From CTSoil-075 sp042610375 (lineage in GTDB: Bacteria; Bacillota; Negativicutes; DSM-13327), in the NCBI RefSeq assembly GCF_042610375.1, contig NZ_JBGJZL010000007.1, positions 192,329 through 256,328 on the forward strand: a stretch of DNA of 64,000 nt, given 5' to 3'. Position 1 is the stretch's first letter, and each line of letters starts with the position of its first letter. Made by a program: the position numbers and the translations under genes. Below the pieces are notes generated by a model. It had not been told where the DNA came from and searched no databases. It saw only the letters and a list, made by a program, of their open reading frames with translations. Below are positions 8,259 to 17,800 of this stretch, in pieces.

Positions 8259-10613
8259 ATGGCACACAAAATTGTAGTATTCATACTGTTGTTAGGCGTA
8301 ATGCTGAGTGGTTGTGGAACTCGTCTACCAGTACCAATTGCTGGATTGACAGTTCTTACGGCTAATGAAGAAAAACAATGGAGTATACCTGAACATTTAA
8401 TAGAACAAGGTGATGGTAATTCTTATCGGGTAGTAAAAGCAACAGATCAAAATAATTCTATGCTAGAATTGGTAGCAGGCAATCAAGGGCAACTGGAATA
8501 TTTTATAGAAGAAGAAGCTGATATTGCTGCTTTTGCGGAGCTCAGATTGCAATTCTTATCAACCCAAGGCCGAGGGCGAATCAAATTGAGTGCTCTTGAT
8601 CGTCAAGGAAAGATCATTGGTGAAACAGGCTTTGTTTTCACTGGTGAGTTACCAAAAAGTTCAATGCTAAATAAGTGGCAAGATACTCGATATATAACCA
8701 ATTTTCAAGGAAATTGGATAGAGAAAAAACAAAATTTTTCAGAGATGCTGGCAACTTTGCCTCAAGAGCAATTACGTAGTGCTGTTAAATATCGTTTAAG
8801 CGTGGAAGTTGGTCAAGGGCAGCATGCACTTATTACTAAATTTATAATTGGTAGTGATCCCAATAAAGCAATGCGCCTGATACCGACTGCGCTTCACCAG
8901 CGTGTTGGGCAGGGGGATCGATTCGTAATTGAGGCCGATGCTCAGAATATGACGAGCAAACCTATGGATCATATTGCAGTTAAAATGATTGAACCTTACG
9001 GATATGGCTTGGTAAGTATGGATCAATCTCTTCAGACGATTGATCATCTCAATCCAGGAGAAAAGCATCATATAAGTTGGCAATTGCAGGCCAAGCGTCC
9101 TGATGCTGTTAATTTAAATAAGCCATGGACAATTAAATTCAGTGTTAACGATCAAGAGGTTCAAGAGCAGGTACAAGTCTCTGTCAGTGATCCAAACCCA
9201 GGAAAAATTTTTTATGTCATGACTGAGGATCTTGAACCCATTGATGGTGCTGGGTATCCTACAGCCTGGGGTAATCGTAATAGTTGGTTAGAACCACAAG
9301 AATTTTTAGGACAAATGGTGGGCAAATCTGAAGCTCTTAATGGTATTGCTGAGAAATATGGAGCCAAATGGACACATTATATTGCTTGGCCCGCTGTAAA
9401 AGCTGCCCAGTGGGCTGGCGGACAGTCTAAGACCGGTCAATGGCCGAAGATTGTATCAGCTATTCAAGAGTCTGTCGTGCAAGAGGCTGGTCGAGGCCAT
9501 GAGTATGGTATCCATTTACATTCAGATTATGATCCTTATTTACCAGGTAATGTATTGTCTTACAATGAGGCAGTGGATGGGATATGGGCTAATCATTTGA
9601 AACATGGATGGGCGCATTCAGTGTTCACTGAGGGGGATTTCAGCGATTATACAAGTCGTACAGGTATGCTCTATGATTATCAATCAATTTTAGATCAATT
9701 GGCGAGAAATTCAGACCAAGGACAATTATTAACAGCAAGAGTTGGTTCATTTGATTTTGGCAGTGGCAAAGCTGATGAAGCCATGAGTACCAATGCGTAT
9801 AAAAAGGTTGGCTTATGGGGATCAAGTGATGCAGATGGTAATAATGGAGGTGCTGTAACAACAGGTGATTACGGTCATGAAATTTATTTTACAGCACCAG
9901 ATGATATCAATGGACCAGCTGAGGATCTTAGTAAAGTCGGCATTGTTGAGTTTCGTCCCACGCCACGACAATCCATTTCCTATAACGACCAGAGTGCTAT
10001 GGTTATGAATCAAAAAACTGATCAAGGTATGGAGTATTTTACGGCGGGAAGTCGTGTCGTGAAACCGGGTATACATGCTGTGATCGGCTTTACCCATGCC
10101 ATGTTTGTTATGGGAGATGGTGATTGGAAAAGTCTCGAGGGTGGGCAATTCCAGGCTATTGATGAGCATTTAGCTTACGTTAAACAAAAGTATGTTGATC
10201 AAGGGGTACTGAATTTTGGGACTGCAAGTGAGTTAGTTGAGGCCTATTTAGATTACTATACTCCTCAATTATTAGCCATATACGGTAAACGTCTATCCGA
10301 TGAACGAGGAATTGCTGAATATGCTATACGTATAGTAGGCCGTGATATTTTAGTTGATGAACAGCACAATCATATAGTGAATATAAAATACCCTTTGTAT
10401 CTACGCGAAAGTGCTTATCGTATCAGTATACTTAAAAATGGACAACCTATTTATACTACGTGGGGACTACCTACACCGTTTAATGATATTCGTTTTGTCG
10501 TTGATGATAAAGAAGCTGTCTATACTATGAAAATTTATCATAATGAATTTGCTTTTCGCATGCTGACACGTTTACATGGAATAAAAATGAGAATTTCTCA
10601 ATTATTTAAATAA
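8259..10613 (+). CDS. Large lipoprotein with putative polysaccharide-deacetylase-like domain
   Basis: 784 residues. The N-terminus is a lipoprotein signal with lipobox LSGC (Cys ~20), so the protein should be tethered outside the cytoplasmic membrane. Residues ~30-310 look like two beta-rich modules. From ~320 the sequence changes (KIFYVMTEDLEPIDGAGYP) to what could be an alpha/beta barrel with an acidic start and an H-x-H strand (HEYGIHLHSDYDPY, ~410-425), a pattern seen in NodB/glycoside-deacetylase folds. The usual later arginine/proline motif is not obvious. Cell-wall or exopolysaccharide modification is inference. Strong AGGAG start; monocistronic. Confidence 0.75.
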   Translation: MAHKIVVFILLLGVMLSGCGTRLPVPIAGLTVLTANEEKQWSIPEHLIEQGDGNSYRVVKATDQNNSMLELVAGNQGQLEYFIEEEADIAAFAELRLQFLSTQGRGRIKLSALDRQGKIIGETGFVFTGELPKSSMLNKWQDTRYITNFQGNWIEKKQNFSEMLATLPQEQLRSAVKYRLSVEVGQGQHALITKFIIGSDPNKAMRLIPTALHQRVGQGDRFVIEADAQNMTSKPMDHIAVKMIEPYGYGLVSMDQSLQTIDHLNPGEKHHISWQLQAKRPDAVNLNKPWTIKFSVNDQEVQEQVQVSVSDPNPGKIFYVMTEDLEPIDGAGYPTAWGNRNSWLEPQEFLGQMVGKSEALNGIAEKYGAKWTHYIAWPAVKAAQWAGGQSKTGQWPKIVSAIQESVVQEAGRGHEYGIHLHSDYDPYLPGNVLSYNEAVDGIWANHLKHGWAHSVFTEGDFSDYTSRTGMLYDYQSILDQLARNSDQGQLLTARVGSFDFGSGKADEAMSTNAYKKVGLWGSSDADGNNGGAVTTGDYGHEIYFTAPDDINGPAEDLSKVGIVEFRPTPRQSISYNDQSAMVMNQKTDQGMEYFTAGSRVVKPGIHAVIGFTHAMFVMGDGDWKSLEGGQFQAIDEHLAYVKQKYVDQGVLNFGTASELVEAYLDYYTPQLLAIYGKRLSDERGIAEYAIRIVGRDILVDEQHNHIVNIKYPLYLRESAYRISILKNGQPIYTTWGLPTPFNDIRFVVDDKEAVYTMKIYHNEFAFRMLTRLHGIKMRISQLFK

Positions 10614-10636
10614 AATTGCTTATTTGCTGCCTAATA

Positions 10637-10665
10637 GGAGGATAAATCTGGTATTGTGCGAATAA
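10637..10665 (+). promoter_or_regulatory. Sigma-H type promoter upstream of spo0F
   Basis: GGAGGATAA (10637-10645) fits the sigma-H -35 pattern RnAGGAwww; after 11 bp, TGCGAATAA (10657-10665) fits the -10 pattern RnnGAATww with one mismatch. Spacing is correct and B. subtilis spo0F is sigma-H dependent. Confidence 0.6.
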
Positions 10666-10707
10666 TTAACTAAAATAGGGCATAAAGCAAATAAGGAGCG
10701 AATATGG

Positions 10708-11094
10708 ATGTCTAATAGTAAATCTACAATATTGGTTGTTGATGATCAACCAGGAATCAGAAGATTGCTAATGGAAGTTCTGACTGAAGAAGGCTACAAT
10801 GTATGCACGGCAGCTAATGGCTATGAGGGAATGCAAAAAGCGAAAGAACTGAATCCATCTTTAATTTTAATGGATATGAAAATGCCAGGTATGGATGGAA
10901 TAGAGACACTACGAGAACTTAAACATTTAAATCAGGCAGAAAAAGTCATTATGATGACAGCATACGGTGAATTGGGACTGGTTAATATTGCAAAAGATCT
11001 TGGCGCATATGCCTATGTGACGAAACCCTTTGATATTATTGAGTTATGCACGATGATTAGTCAAGTTATTTCCGCTAATGCCATCGAATATTAA
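10708..11094 (+). CDS. spo0F: Sporulation phosphorelay response regulator Spo0F
   Basis: 128 residues, a lone receiver domain with no output domain. Visible: acidic pair Asp12-Asp13, phospho-acceptor Asp56 (LILMDMKMPGMDG), switch Thr84 (MMTAYGELG) and Lys106 (VTKPFDI). The MTAYGEL and KPFDI blocks are very close to Spo0F. Spo0F carries phosphate between sensor kinases and Spo0B in Bacillus; in clostridia lacking Spo0B its wiring is less clear. Position after pyrG and before a transaldolase gene matches B. subtilis, and a sigma-H type promoter lies upstream. AAGGAG is 9 bases from the ATG. A generic single-domain CheY-like regulator is the alternative. Confidence 0.85.
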   Translation: MSNSKSTILVVDDQPGIRRLLMEVLTEEGYNVCTAANGYEGMQKAKELNPSLILMDMKMPGMDGIETLRELKHLNQAEKVIMMTAYGELGLVNIAKDLGAYAYVTKPFDIIELCTMISQVISANAIEY

Positions 11095-11172
11095 TGAAAG
11101 ATTCAAACCATATGAATGAACTTATCCTTATAGTAGGTGGTTGTTTTAACATCAAAAAGTAAAATATTTTTG

Positions 11173-11244
11173 GATTTCAAGTAAAGGTGACTAAGAATTT
11201 CGCCTGTGTCTGAGGACTTGGCAGAAGCCAAGTCTTTTCTTATA
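11173..11244 (+). repeat. Dispersed hairpin element, copy 1 (diverged)
   Basis: About 72 nt closely related to the copies at 22477 and 51162: shared blocks CAAGTAA, GACTAAG, GCCTG.GTCTGAGGACTTGGC, then hairpin GACTTGGC-agaa-GCCAAGTC (11215-11234) and TTTTCTTATA. It lies downstream of spo0F and can serve as its terminator. Upstream, 11151-11176 can form a different stem where copies 2 and 3 form theirs. Confidence 0.8.
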
Positions 11245-11309
11245 AACTGCTTAGTAAGCAGGAACTTTTCTCTTGCTTGGCGAACAGAATAACGAAAGGA
11301 GGGATGTAT

Positions 11310-11951
11310 ATGTTTATTAACACTGTTTCGACACTAGCGTTATATTGTTCGCGGTGTGGCAAGATACACATGCATACTATTTCGCGATTTAATCTAAGAA
11401 ATACTGGTTCCAGGAAACTTCTATGCAGCTGTGGCCAGATACAAGCTACGATTACAAGCAGTGGCGATCGTCAGTGTTTGCTTGACATCCCTTGTGTGTT
11501 ATGCCAAACAAATCATGTAATTTGCCTTGATAGCAAACGCTTATGGCGTGCCGAAATGGACAAGATCTATTGTGTGCAGGAAAACTTTGAATTAGGGTTT
11601 GTAGGGGCTAGGCAAGTCATTGCAGAAACGATTAACAAATATAAAGTAGAATTCGAAAAATTAGCCTCTGATATGGAACTTGATGAATATGATGATGAAA
11701 TTGAAAATCCTCAAGTGATGTTAGAGACTTTAAATAAAATACATGATATGGCAGAAAAAGGTGTATTACACTGTCGTTGTGGTAGTAGTGCGATTGGAGC
11801 TGAGGTGTTGCCAGGTGGAATTGAGCTAGAATGTGCTCAATGTGGTGGTCAATTGCTTATACCAGCGCAAACAGAAGAAGATTTAACATACGTTGAAGGG
11901 CTTGAAGATCTGGAAATCATATCCCCTCGGCGCTCACGTCACAAACATTAA
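11310..11951 (+). CDS. Cysteine-rich zinc-ribbon-like protein, function unknown
   Basis: 213 residues from ATG 11310, which is 7 bases after AAAGGAGG; an ATG at 11304 is too close to that site. Two cysteine-rich ends flank an acidic, helical middle. N-terminal pairs: YCSRCGK, LLCSCGQ and PCVLCQT; C-terminal pairs: HCRCGS and ECAQCGG. These look like two or more treble-clef or ribbon zinc sites. The middle (ELDEYDDEIENP) is acidic and the C-terminus (RRSRHKH) basic. No enzyme motif is seen. I recognise it only as a conserved clostridial-type hypothetical; nucleic-acid or protein binding is a guess. Confidence 0.75.
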   Translation: MFINTVSTLALYCSRCGKIHMHTISRFNLRNTGSRKLLCSCGQIQATITSSGDRQCLLDIPCVLCQTNHVICLDSKRLWRAEMDKIYCVQENFELGFVGARQVIAETINKYKVEFEKLASDMELDEYDDEIENPQVMLETLNKIHDMAEKGVLHCRCGSSAIGAEVLPGGIELECAQCGGQLLIPAQTEEDLTYVEGLEDLEIISPRRSRHKH

Positions 11952-12016
11952 TTAGATTGAATTAGATCTAAGTTGTTAGTGATGTAACAATTTAGCTGTT
12001 TCAATATAAAAACGGC

Positions 12017-12080
12017 ATGATTCAGGTGGAGTTTTGACTCCGTATGAACCATAGTTGTCCTTATCCAGGGACTTAGTCAT
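12017..12080 (+). other. Possible structured leader RNA before the transaldolase gene
   Basis: Nested inverted repeats: ATGA (12017-12020) with TCAT (12077-12080) can close a junction holding one two-part stem (TTCA with TGAA, enclosing GGAG with CTCC, 12021-12047) and a second stem (GTCC with GGAC, 12057-12072). It matches no riboswitch class I can recall. The pairs are short, so this may be chance. Confidence 0.3.
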
Positions 12081-12118
12081 CAGAAAAATAGATTGGGAAG
12101 ATAAAAGGGGTGTCTTAT

Positions 12119-12763
12119 ATGAAATTTTTTCTTGATACAGCAAACTTCAGCGAAATAAAAGATGGTATAGCTCTAGGAGTAGTCGCTGGCGTGACAACCA
12201 ATCCCTCACTCATCGCAAGGGAAAAGAGAAATATTAAAGAAGTGATTAAGGAAATTGCTGAGTTGGTAGATGGTCCTGTTAGTGCTGAGGTCGTGAGTAC
12301 TGTTTTTGAAGAAATGTTGCCCGAAGCATTGGAACTAGCAGCCATTGCTGACAATATAGTGATTAAAGTCCCATGCAATGTTGAAGGTCTCAAAACAGTC
12401 AGTGCTTTGAAAAGCAGAGGCATTAAAACCAATGTTACTTTGATTTTTTCAGCAAATCAAGCCCTAATGGCAGCACGCGCTGGTGCTTCTTATGTTAGCC
12501 CTTTTGTGGGACGACTTGATGATATTAGTCAAGATGGTATTGAACTTGTGAAAACCATTGCGGATATTTTTGCAATTCATGAGATTGATACGGAAATTAT
12601 TGCTGCGAGCGTTCGTCATCCAATACATGTTACTCAGTCGGCTTTAGCCGGAGCTCATATTGCGACCGTGCCTTATAAAGTCATCTTGAGTCTATTGATG
12701 CATCCTCTTACGGATTCAGGTATTAAGAGATTTTTAGAAGACTGGAAAAATGCTAACGTATAG
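12119..12763 (+). CDS. Transaldolase / fructose-6-phosphate aldolase family (TalC/FSA)
   Basis: 214 residues from ATG 12119 (AAGGGG 8 bases before; the GTG at 12110 overlaps that site). Class I aldolase of the short transaldolase subfamily: MKFFLDTANFSEI at the start, GVTTNPSLIA, and the Schiff-base lysine Lys83 in NIVIKVP. The family includes true transaldolase of the pentose phosphate pathway and fructose-6-phosphate aldolase; sequence alone does not separate them. B. subtilis has its homologous gene in the same neighbourhood (spo0F-fbaA-tal); fbaA is absent here. Confidence 0.92.
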   Translation: MKFFLDTANFSEIKDGIALGVVAGVTTNPSLIAREKRNIKEVIKEIAELVDGPVSAEVVSTVFEEMLPEALELAAIADNIVIKVPCNVEGLKTVSALKSRGIKTNVTLIFSANQALMAARAGASYVSPFVGRLDDISQDGIELVKTIADIFAIHEIDTEIIAASVRHPIHVTQSALAGAHIATVPYKVILSLLMHPLTDSGIKRFLEDWKNANV

Positions 12764-12800
12764 ATCCTTTCTGAAAGTGATTTTATAAATTTTTGCATAA

Positions 12801-12849
12801 AAAAAGAACCCAGGAGTATACTATATATTACTCCTGGGTTCTTTTTTTG
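12801..12849. terminator. Strong, probably bidirectional terminator
   Basis: AAGAACCCAGGAGTA / TACTCCTGGGTTCTT with a 10-nt loop; runs of A before and T after the stem allow function on either strand. Confidence 0.9.
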
Positions 12850-12886
12850 TTGAATAATTCTCAGTTAATAAGGTGGAGGCGATGTA

Positions 12887-13789
12887 GTGAAGTTTATCAC
12901 GATAGAGTGTCAACCTAAATTATTAGGGAGATTGATTCTGTCAATAGCCTTGATTTTACTAGTTATTGGTCTCTGGGCTATACCTAGAAACACGTTAGAA
13001 AAACAAAATGAGGTAGCTCAGCAGGTTGAGCCAGTTCCTTTAGAATCGATAGCTGAACCTGCTAAAATGAAGATGCATAGTGTACAAGATGGCGAGACCC
13101 TCAGTGCAATTGCTGAAAAGTATGGAATTGATGTAGATACTTTGCAGAGTGCTAATGAGAACCTCAATTCAGAAATTCATCAAGGTGATCAATTAATAAT
13201 TTTGCCAAGTAAAGGTGTATTATATACTGTTGATATGGGAGATACGTTGTGGCGAATTGCCCATGTCTATGGTATTGATGTAGCTACCATCACAAAAGCG
13301 AATGCTAAAGTAAGTACGGATCTTTCGATTGGTGAAAAAATATTTATCCCAGGTGGCAAAAAAATTCAGCAAAATGATCGTCAATTAGCACGTGCTGAGC
13401 CTAGTGTATCAAGAGGGGGGAACCAACGCTTTATTTATCCGACAACAGGAGAGTTAAGTTCTGGTTTTGGCTATCGATGGGGTAGATTGCATAGCGGTAT
13501 TGATCTTGCAAATGACATTGGAACGCCGATTAAAACAGCGAGATCTGGGCGTGTCATACATGCTGGTTGGTATAGTGGTTATGGATATACTGTAATCGTT
13601 GAACATGATCAGGGATACACAACGCTATATGGTCATCTTAGCGAGTATATTGTACAAAACGGACAATATGTCAAAGAAGGTCAAGTGATTGCTTATATGG
13701 GCAGCACTGGGAATTCAACAGGTCCACATCTTCATTTTGAAGTATGGAAAAATGGAACACCGATCAATCCCTACAATGTATTGCCGTAG
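12887..13789 (+). CDS. Membrane-anchored LysM-M23 peptidase
   Basis: 300 residues from GTG 12887, preceded by GGTGGAGG. One N-terminal membrane segment (~14-34), two LysM peptidoglycan-binding repeats (~61-107 and ~112-155), and a C-terminal M23 lysostaphin-like metallopeptidase (~180-300). Zinc ligands are visible: His and Asp of LHSGIDLAND and the H-x-H of GPHLHFEVW. M23 enzymes cut peptide cross-links of peptidoglycan. Single-gene unit between two terminators. All metal ligands are present, so it should be catalytically active, unlike degenerate members of the family. Confidence 0.93.
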   Translation: MKFITIECQPKLLGRLILSIALILLVIGLWAIPRNTLEKQNEVAQQVEPVPLESIAEPAKMKMHSVQDGETLSAIAEKYGIDVDTLQSANENLNSEIHQGDQLIILPSKGVLYTVDMGDTLWRIAHVYGIDVATITKANAKVSTDLSIGEKIFIPGGKKIQQNDRQLARAEPSVSRGGNQRFIYPTTGELSSGFGYRWGRLHSGIDLANDIGTPIKTARSGRVIHAGWYSGYGYTVIVEHDQGYTTLYGHLSEYIVQNGQYVKEGQVIAYMGSTGNSTGPHLHFEVWKNGTPINPYNVLP

Positions 13790-13793
13790 TGAG

Positions 13794-13831
13794 AAAAACA
13801 GGCTTGAGGAATAATCTCAAGTCTGTTTTTG
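13794..13831 (+). terminator. Rho-independent terminator after the LysM-M23 gene
   Basis: AAAAACAGGCTTGAG / CTCAAGTCTGTTTTT, 7-nt loop, T-tract included in the stem base; one G-T mismatch pair. Confidence 0.85.
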
Positions 13832-13922
13832 TGCATATTCAGCAATAAAGGATGATCATCGTATAACGCCGATTGATCTTGGTAATAATAAGTTTATGAC
13901 CCTATGATGTAAAGGATTTATT

Positions 13923-14309
13923 ATGGCTTATGTAATTGGTTGCCTAATGGCTAGCCTCAGTTTTTTATTAAATAAATTGTTATTACAATATATTGGAAAT
14001 CGAGTGATTGTTAGTTATGGTCCCATTTTTGAAGAATTGGCAAAAACTCTTTGCTCATATTATTTAGGTGCTGATATTTTGGTTACTCATATTATATTTG
14101 GAATTTTGGAAGCTGCTTATGATTGGTTCAAAAATAGCAGCCGAGAACGAAGGGGTTTAGCCGCCTTATCCAGTATAGTTGGCCATGGATTATTTGGAGG
14201 ATTAACAGTCGGTGTTTTTTACTTAAGTGGTAGTATTTTAGGGGGAATATTTATCGCAGTATGTGTACACTTAATTTGGAATGTGACCGTTATTCGCCTC
14301 TCGGCTTAA
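13923..14309 (+). CDS. Minimal PrsW-like putative intramembrane protease
   Basis: 128 residues, mostly hydrophobic, about four membrane helices. It carries the four motif positions of the PrsW/CPBP (Rce1-like) superfamily in order: Glu37-Glu38-x-x-Lys41 (FEELAK), Phe59-x3-Glu63 (FGILE), His88 (VGHGLFGG) and His116-x3-Asn120 (HLIWN). PrsW cleaves anti-sigma factors in Bacillus; other members act on prenylated proteins. At 128 residues it is far shorter than PrsW (~220), so it may be a minimal core or need a partner. AAAGGA lies 6 bases before the ATG. It sits just upstream of the anti-sigma-F gene fin, which is suggestive only. Confidence 0.6.
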   Translation: MAYVIGCLMASLSFLLNKLLLQYIGNRVIVSYGPIFEELAKTLCSYYLGADILVTHIIFGILEAAYDWFKNSSRERRGLAALSSIVGHGLFGGLTVGVFYLSGSILGGIFIAVCVHLIWNVTVIRLSA

Positions 14310-14383
14310 TTTATAGTTATCAATAAGGTAGGCGATATTTTCGTTTGTTGAATTGAATCATGTTAAGGAGGTACGAAGTACTC

Positions 14384-14623
14384 ATGAAAATATATTATAA
14401 CTGTGAACATTGTGGTCAGGTAATTGATATGATTGAAGTGGATCAAGTCGATGAAGTGAAGTTTGGCTTTGATTGCTTGACGGCAGAAGAACGCCAAGAT
14501 ATAATAAAAATTGATTCAGTGGCTAATGTCATGTATGTTCATTCATTATGTGATGAGTGTATAGAGTCATTAGGATTGGTTAATGTCGATGAGAAGGAAC
14601 CAGAAACAAAATTATTACATTAA
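14384..14623 (+). CDS. fin: Anti-sigma-F factor Fin (YabK-like)
   Basis: 79 residues from ATG 14384; AAGGAGG lies at 14365-14371. Two zinc-binding pairs, Cys7-x2-Cys10 (CEHCG) and Cys56-x2-Cys59 (CDEC), flank a conserved LGF/LTxEER-type centre (FGFDCLTAEERQDII). This matches Fin, a forespore protein that binds sigma-F and helps the switch to sigma-G. The gene lies immediately upstream of mfd, exactly as in B. subtilis. Confidence comes from motif and synteny together. Confidence 0.9.
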   Translation: MKIYYNCEHCGQVIDMIEVDQVDEVKFGFDCLTAEERQDIIKIDSVANVMYVHSLCDECIESLGLVNVDEKEPETKLLH

Positions 14624-14657
14624 AAATACTGTCTCAGATGATTTTAAAAATATATCA

Positions 14658-14687
14658 GGGCTTTAGCAATTGCTAAAGCCCCTTTTA
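14658..14687 (+). terminator. Terminator after fin
   Basis: Perfect palindrome GGGCTTTAGCAA/TTGCTAAAGCCC (14658-14681) followed by CCTTTTAG. T-tract is short. Confidence 0.75.
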
Positions 14688-14839
14688 GCTGTTGTTACGA
14701 GCATAGTTTATAGTCTATTAGCATAAGAAAAACTATGAGATATAAGGTTTAACTTCTTTGTGTGTCGTTACTTTTCAAGTTTGGGTTATATACGCTATGA
14801 AAAAGCGCTTTAACGTTTTTTATATGGGATGAGGTGTCT

Positions 14840-17800
14840 ATGAACAAGGTATTTGAAGTTATGCAAACCGATCAAGGGTTTAAACGTGCCATTGCGGCCT
14901 ACAGTCTTACGGGTGGGCAGAGTCAAATTTATGGAATAACAGGTATACAAAAAAGTGCATTAATTGCAACGGCATATCAATCCAATCCGAGATCAATGGT
15001 AATTATTACAGGGAATTATGAATCAGTAGAATATTTGCGCTTAGATTTGGCGACACTAATTCCTGAGGCAGTCGTACTTGAGTTGCCAGTACTCGATATG
15101 ATTACGTTTACAGTTGCCGCTAAAGGGGTAGAATTAGCAGCACGGCGTATGGATATACTCGGACGTATGGCACGCGGAGAAAAAATTATTGTTTTAGCTA
15201 CTGCAGAAGCCGCTATGCAACGGGTTTTATCCAAAGCAGATTTTGAAAATAGCCGAATCACGATTAGCAGTGGTGCTGAAATTATACGTGAACAATTAAT
15301 TGAGTCTTTGGTTAATTTTGGTTATGAGCGTGTTGATCAGGTTGAGTCCATTGGTCAATTTAGTGCTCGGGGTGGAATTGTTGATATTTTTCCCATTAAT
15401 AATAAGGTAGCAATTCGTTTGGAACTATTTGGTGATGAAGTAGATTCCCTACGCGAATTTGATACGATGACGCAACGTTCGATTAACAATGTGAATCAAG
15501 TGGATATATTGCCGTTATCTGAAGTGACATATACGGGAAAACACGCCGTATTTTTGTCTTATCTACCGGATACAGCAACGATTGTATTTGATGAAGCGAC
15601 ACGTATTAGAGAACAAATTGGCAAACTAGTTAAAGAAAATCCAGAAATAAAGAAAAATATATTTAACTGGCCGGATTTGGTGACAGCTGGTAAGCAATAT
15701 AATGTACTCTACTTTTCCTTATTGTTGCAGAAAATTCCTCATACTGAACCTGAAGAGGTCATTAGTATTACTGCTAAAGGGGTCGCACCTTTTCATGGAC
15801 AAATGGATATGGTATTTACGGAATTGAAAAATTGGCAAGAACACAATTTTACCACCATTATTTTTATGTCCAACCGGGAAAAAGCTGTATCAATGCAACA
15901 AAGTTTAGCGGAAGAAGGTATTCATTCTGTTTTTGCCCCAGAAATACATACCTTAGTTGCTGGTACGACTTTAGTGACAGTTGGTACATTGTCATCAGGT
16001 TTTGAGCTGCCTCAAGCTCATTTTGTTGTATGTACGGAAAAAGATATTCTGGGTCGTCAAAAGAAAAAACATCGTCCGCGGGTAGCTAAAGGTCAACAAA
16101 TTACTTATTTTCGTGATATTAAAATAGGTGATTATGTTGTACATGTTAACCATGGTATTGGCAAATATGTAGGTGTAGAAACTCTTGTTGTTGGTCAGGT
16201 TCACAAAGATTATTTGCACATTCGTTATGCAGGGGAAGATAAATTATATGTACCAACTGATCAAGTTCAATTGTTGCAAAAATATATTGGACCAGAAGGT
16301 GATGCGCCTCGTCTTAGCAAAATGGGGGGCAGTGAATGGGTAAAAGCGAGAGGCAAAGCTGAAAAAGCAGTGGCCGATATGGCAAAAGAATTACTTGAAA
16401 TTTATGCACAACGGCAAATTGCCTCAGGTTTTGCTTTTGATGCTGATTCGCCATGGCAAAAAGAATTTGAAGATGCTTTTCCTTTTGAAGAAACGGCAGA
16501 TCAACTTGTTGCGATTGCAGAAATTAAAGCCGATATGGAAAAATTGCGTCCGATGGATCGTCTGCTCTGTGGCGATGTAGGGTTTGGTAAAACTGAAGTA
16601 GCGATTCGTGCTGCTTTCAAGGCTGTCATGAACGGTAAACAAGTTGCTGTATTAGTGCCTACAACAGTGTTAGCCCAGCAACATTACCAGACGTTTATCA
16701 CACGATTTGCTGATTCAGGATTAGTTGTTGATGTAATGAGTCGTTTCCGAAGTGCGAAGGAACAACGGGCTACCATTGAAGCTGTAGGGAGTGGTAAAGT
16801 CGATGTGCTCATTGGCACTCATCGTATTTTACAGTCTGATGTAATATTTAAAGACATTGGACTTCTTGTCGTGGATGAAGAGCAACGTTTTGGTGTCAAA
16901 CAAAAAGAAAAATTAAAACGATGGTGTGCCAACATTGATATATTGACCCTCAGTGCTACACCTATTCCACGTACACTACACATGTCTCTAGTCGGTGCTC
17001 GTGATATGAGTATTATTGAAACTCCTCCTGAAGAGCGTTTTCCTGTACAAAGTTATGTTGTTGAATATGATGAAGAAATCATTCGTGATGCTATTAAACG
17101 TGAGCTAAAACGAGGCGGGCAAGTATATTTTGTTTATAATCGGGTGCAAACGATTGATAAAATGTACTTACGCTTATCGGAAATGTTACCTGATGCAAAA
17201 ATAAGGATCGCTCATGGTCAAATGGCAGAAGAACAATTAGAACGTGCCATGCTGGATTTTTATGAAGGTACTGATGATGTACTGCTATGTACGAGTATTA
17301 TTGAAAATGGTCTTGATGTATCAAATGCAAACACAATTATCGTATATGATGCAGATCGCTTTGGTTTGTCTCAGCTATATCAGATGCGAGGACGGGTAGG
17401 ACGTTCACATCGGATGGCCTTTGCTTATTTTACCTATCGGCAGGATAAAGTGCTGACTGAAGTAGCAGAGAAACGTTTGCAAGCCATTAAAGAGTTTGCT
17501 GAACTTGGGGCGGGTTTTAAAATTGCCATGCGTGACCTAGAAATTCGTGGTGCAGGTAATCTTTTAGGGGCACAGCAGCATGGAAATATTGTTAGTGTTG
17601 GTTTTGAAATGTATTGTAATTTGCTTGAGGAAGCGGTACAACAGTTGAAAACAGGACAAAAAGTAGAAACTGTAGTTGAACCTGTATTAGAGTTTAATAT
17701 AGATGCTTACATTAGTGGCGACTATATTAGCGATGCAATGCATAAAATTGAAATATACCAACGTATTGCTGCGAGTAGAACGGAGCAGCATATTACAGAA

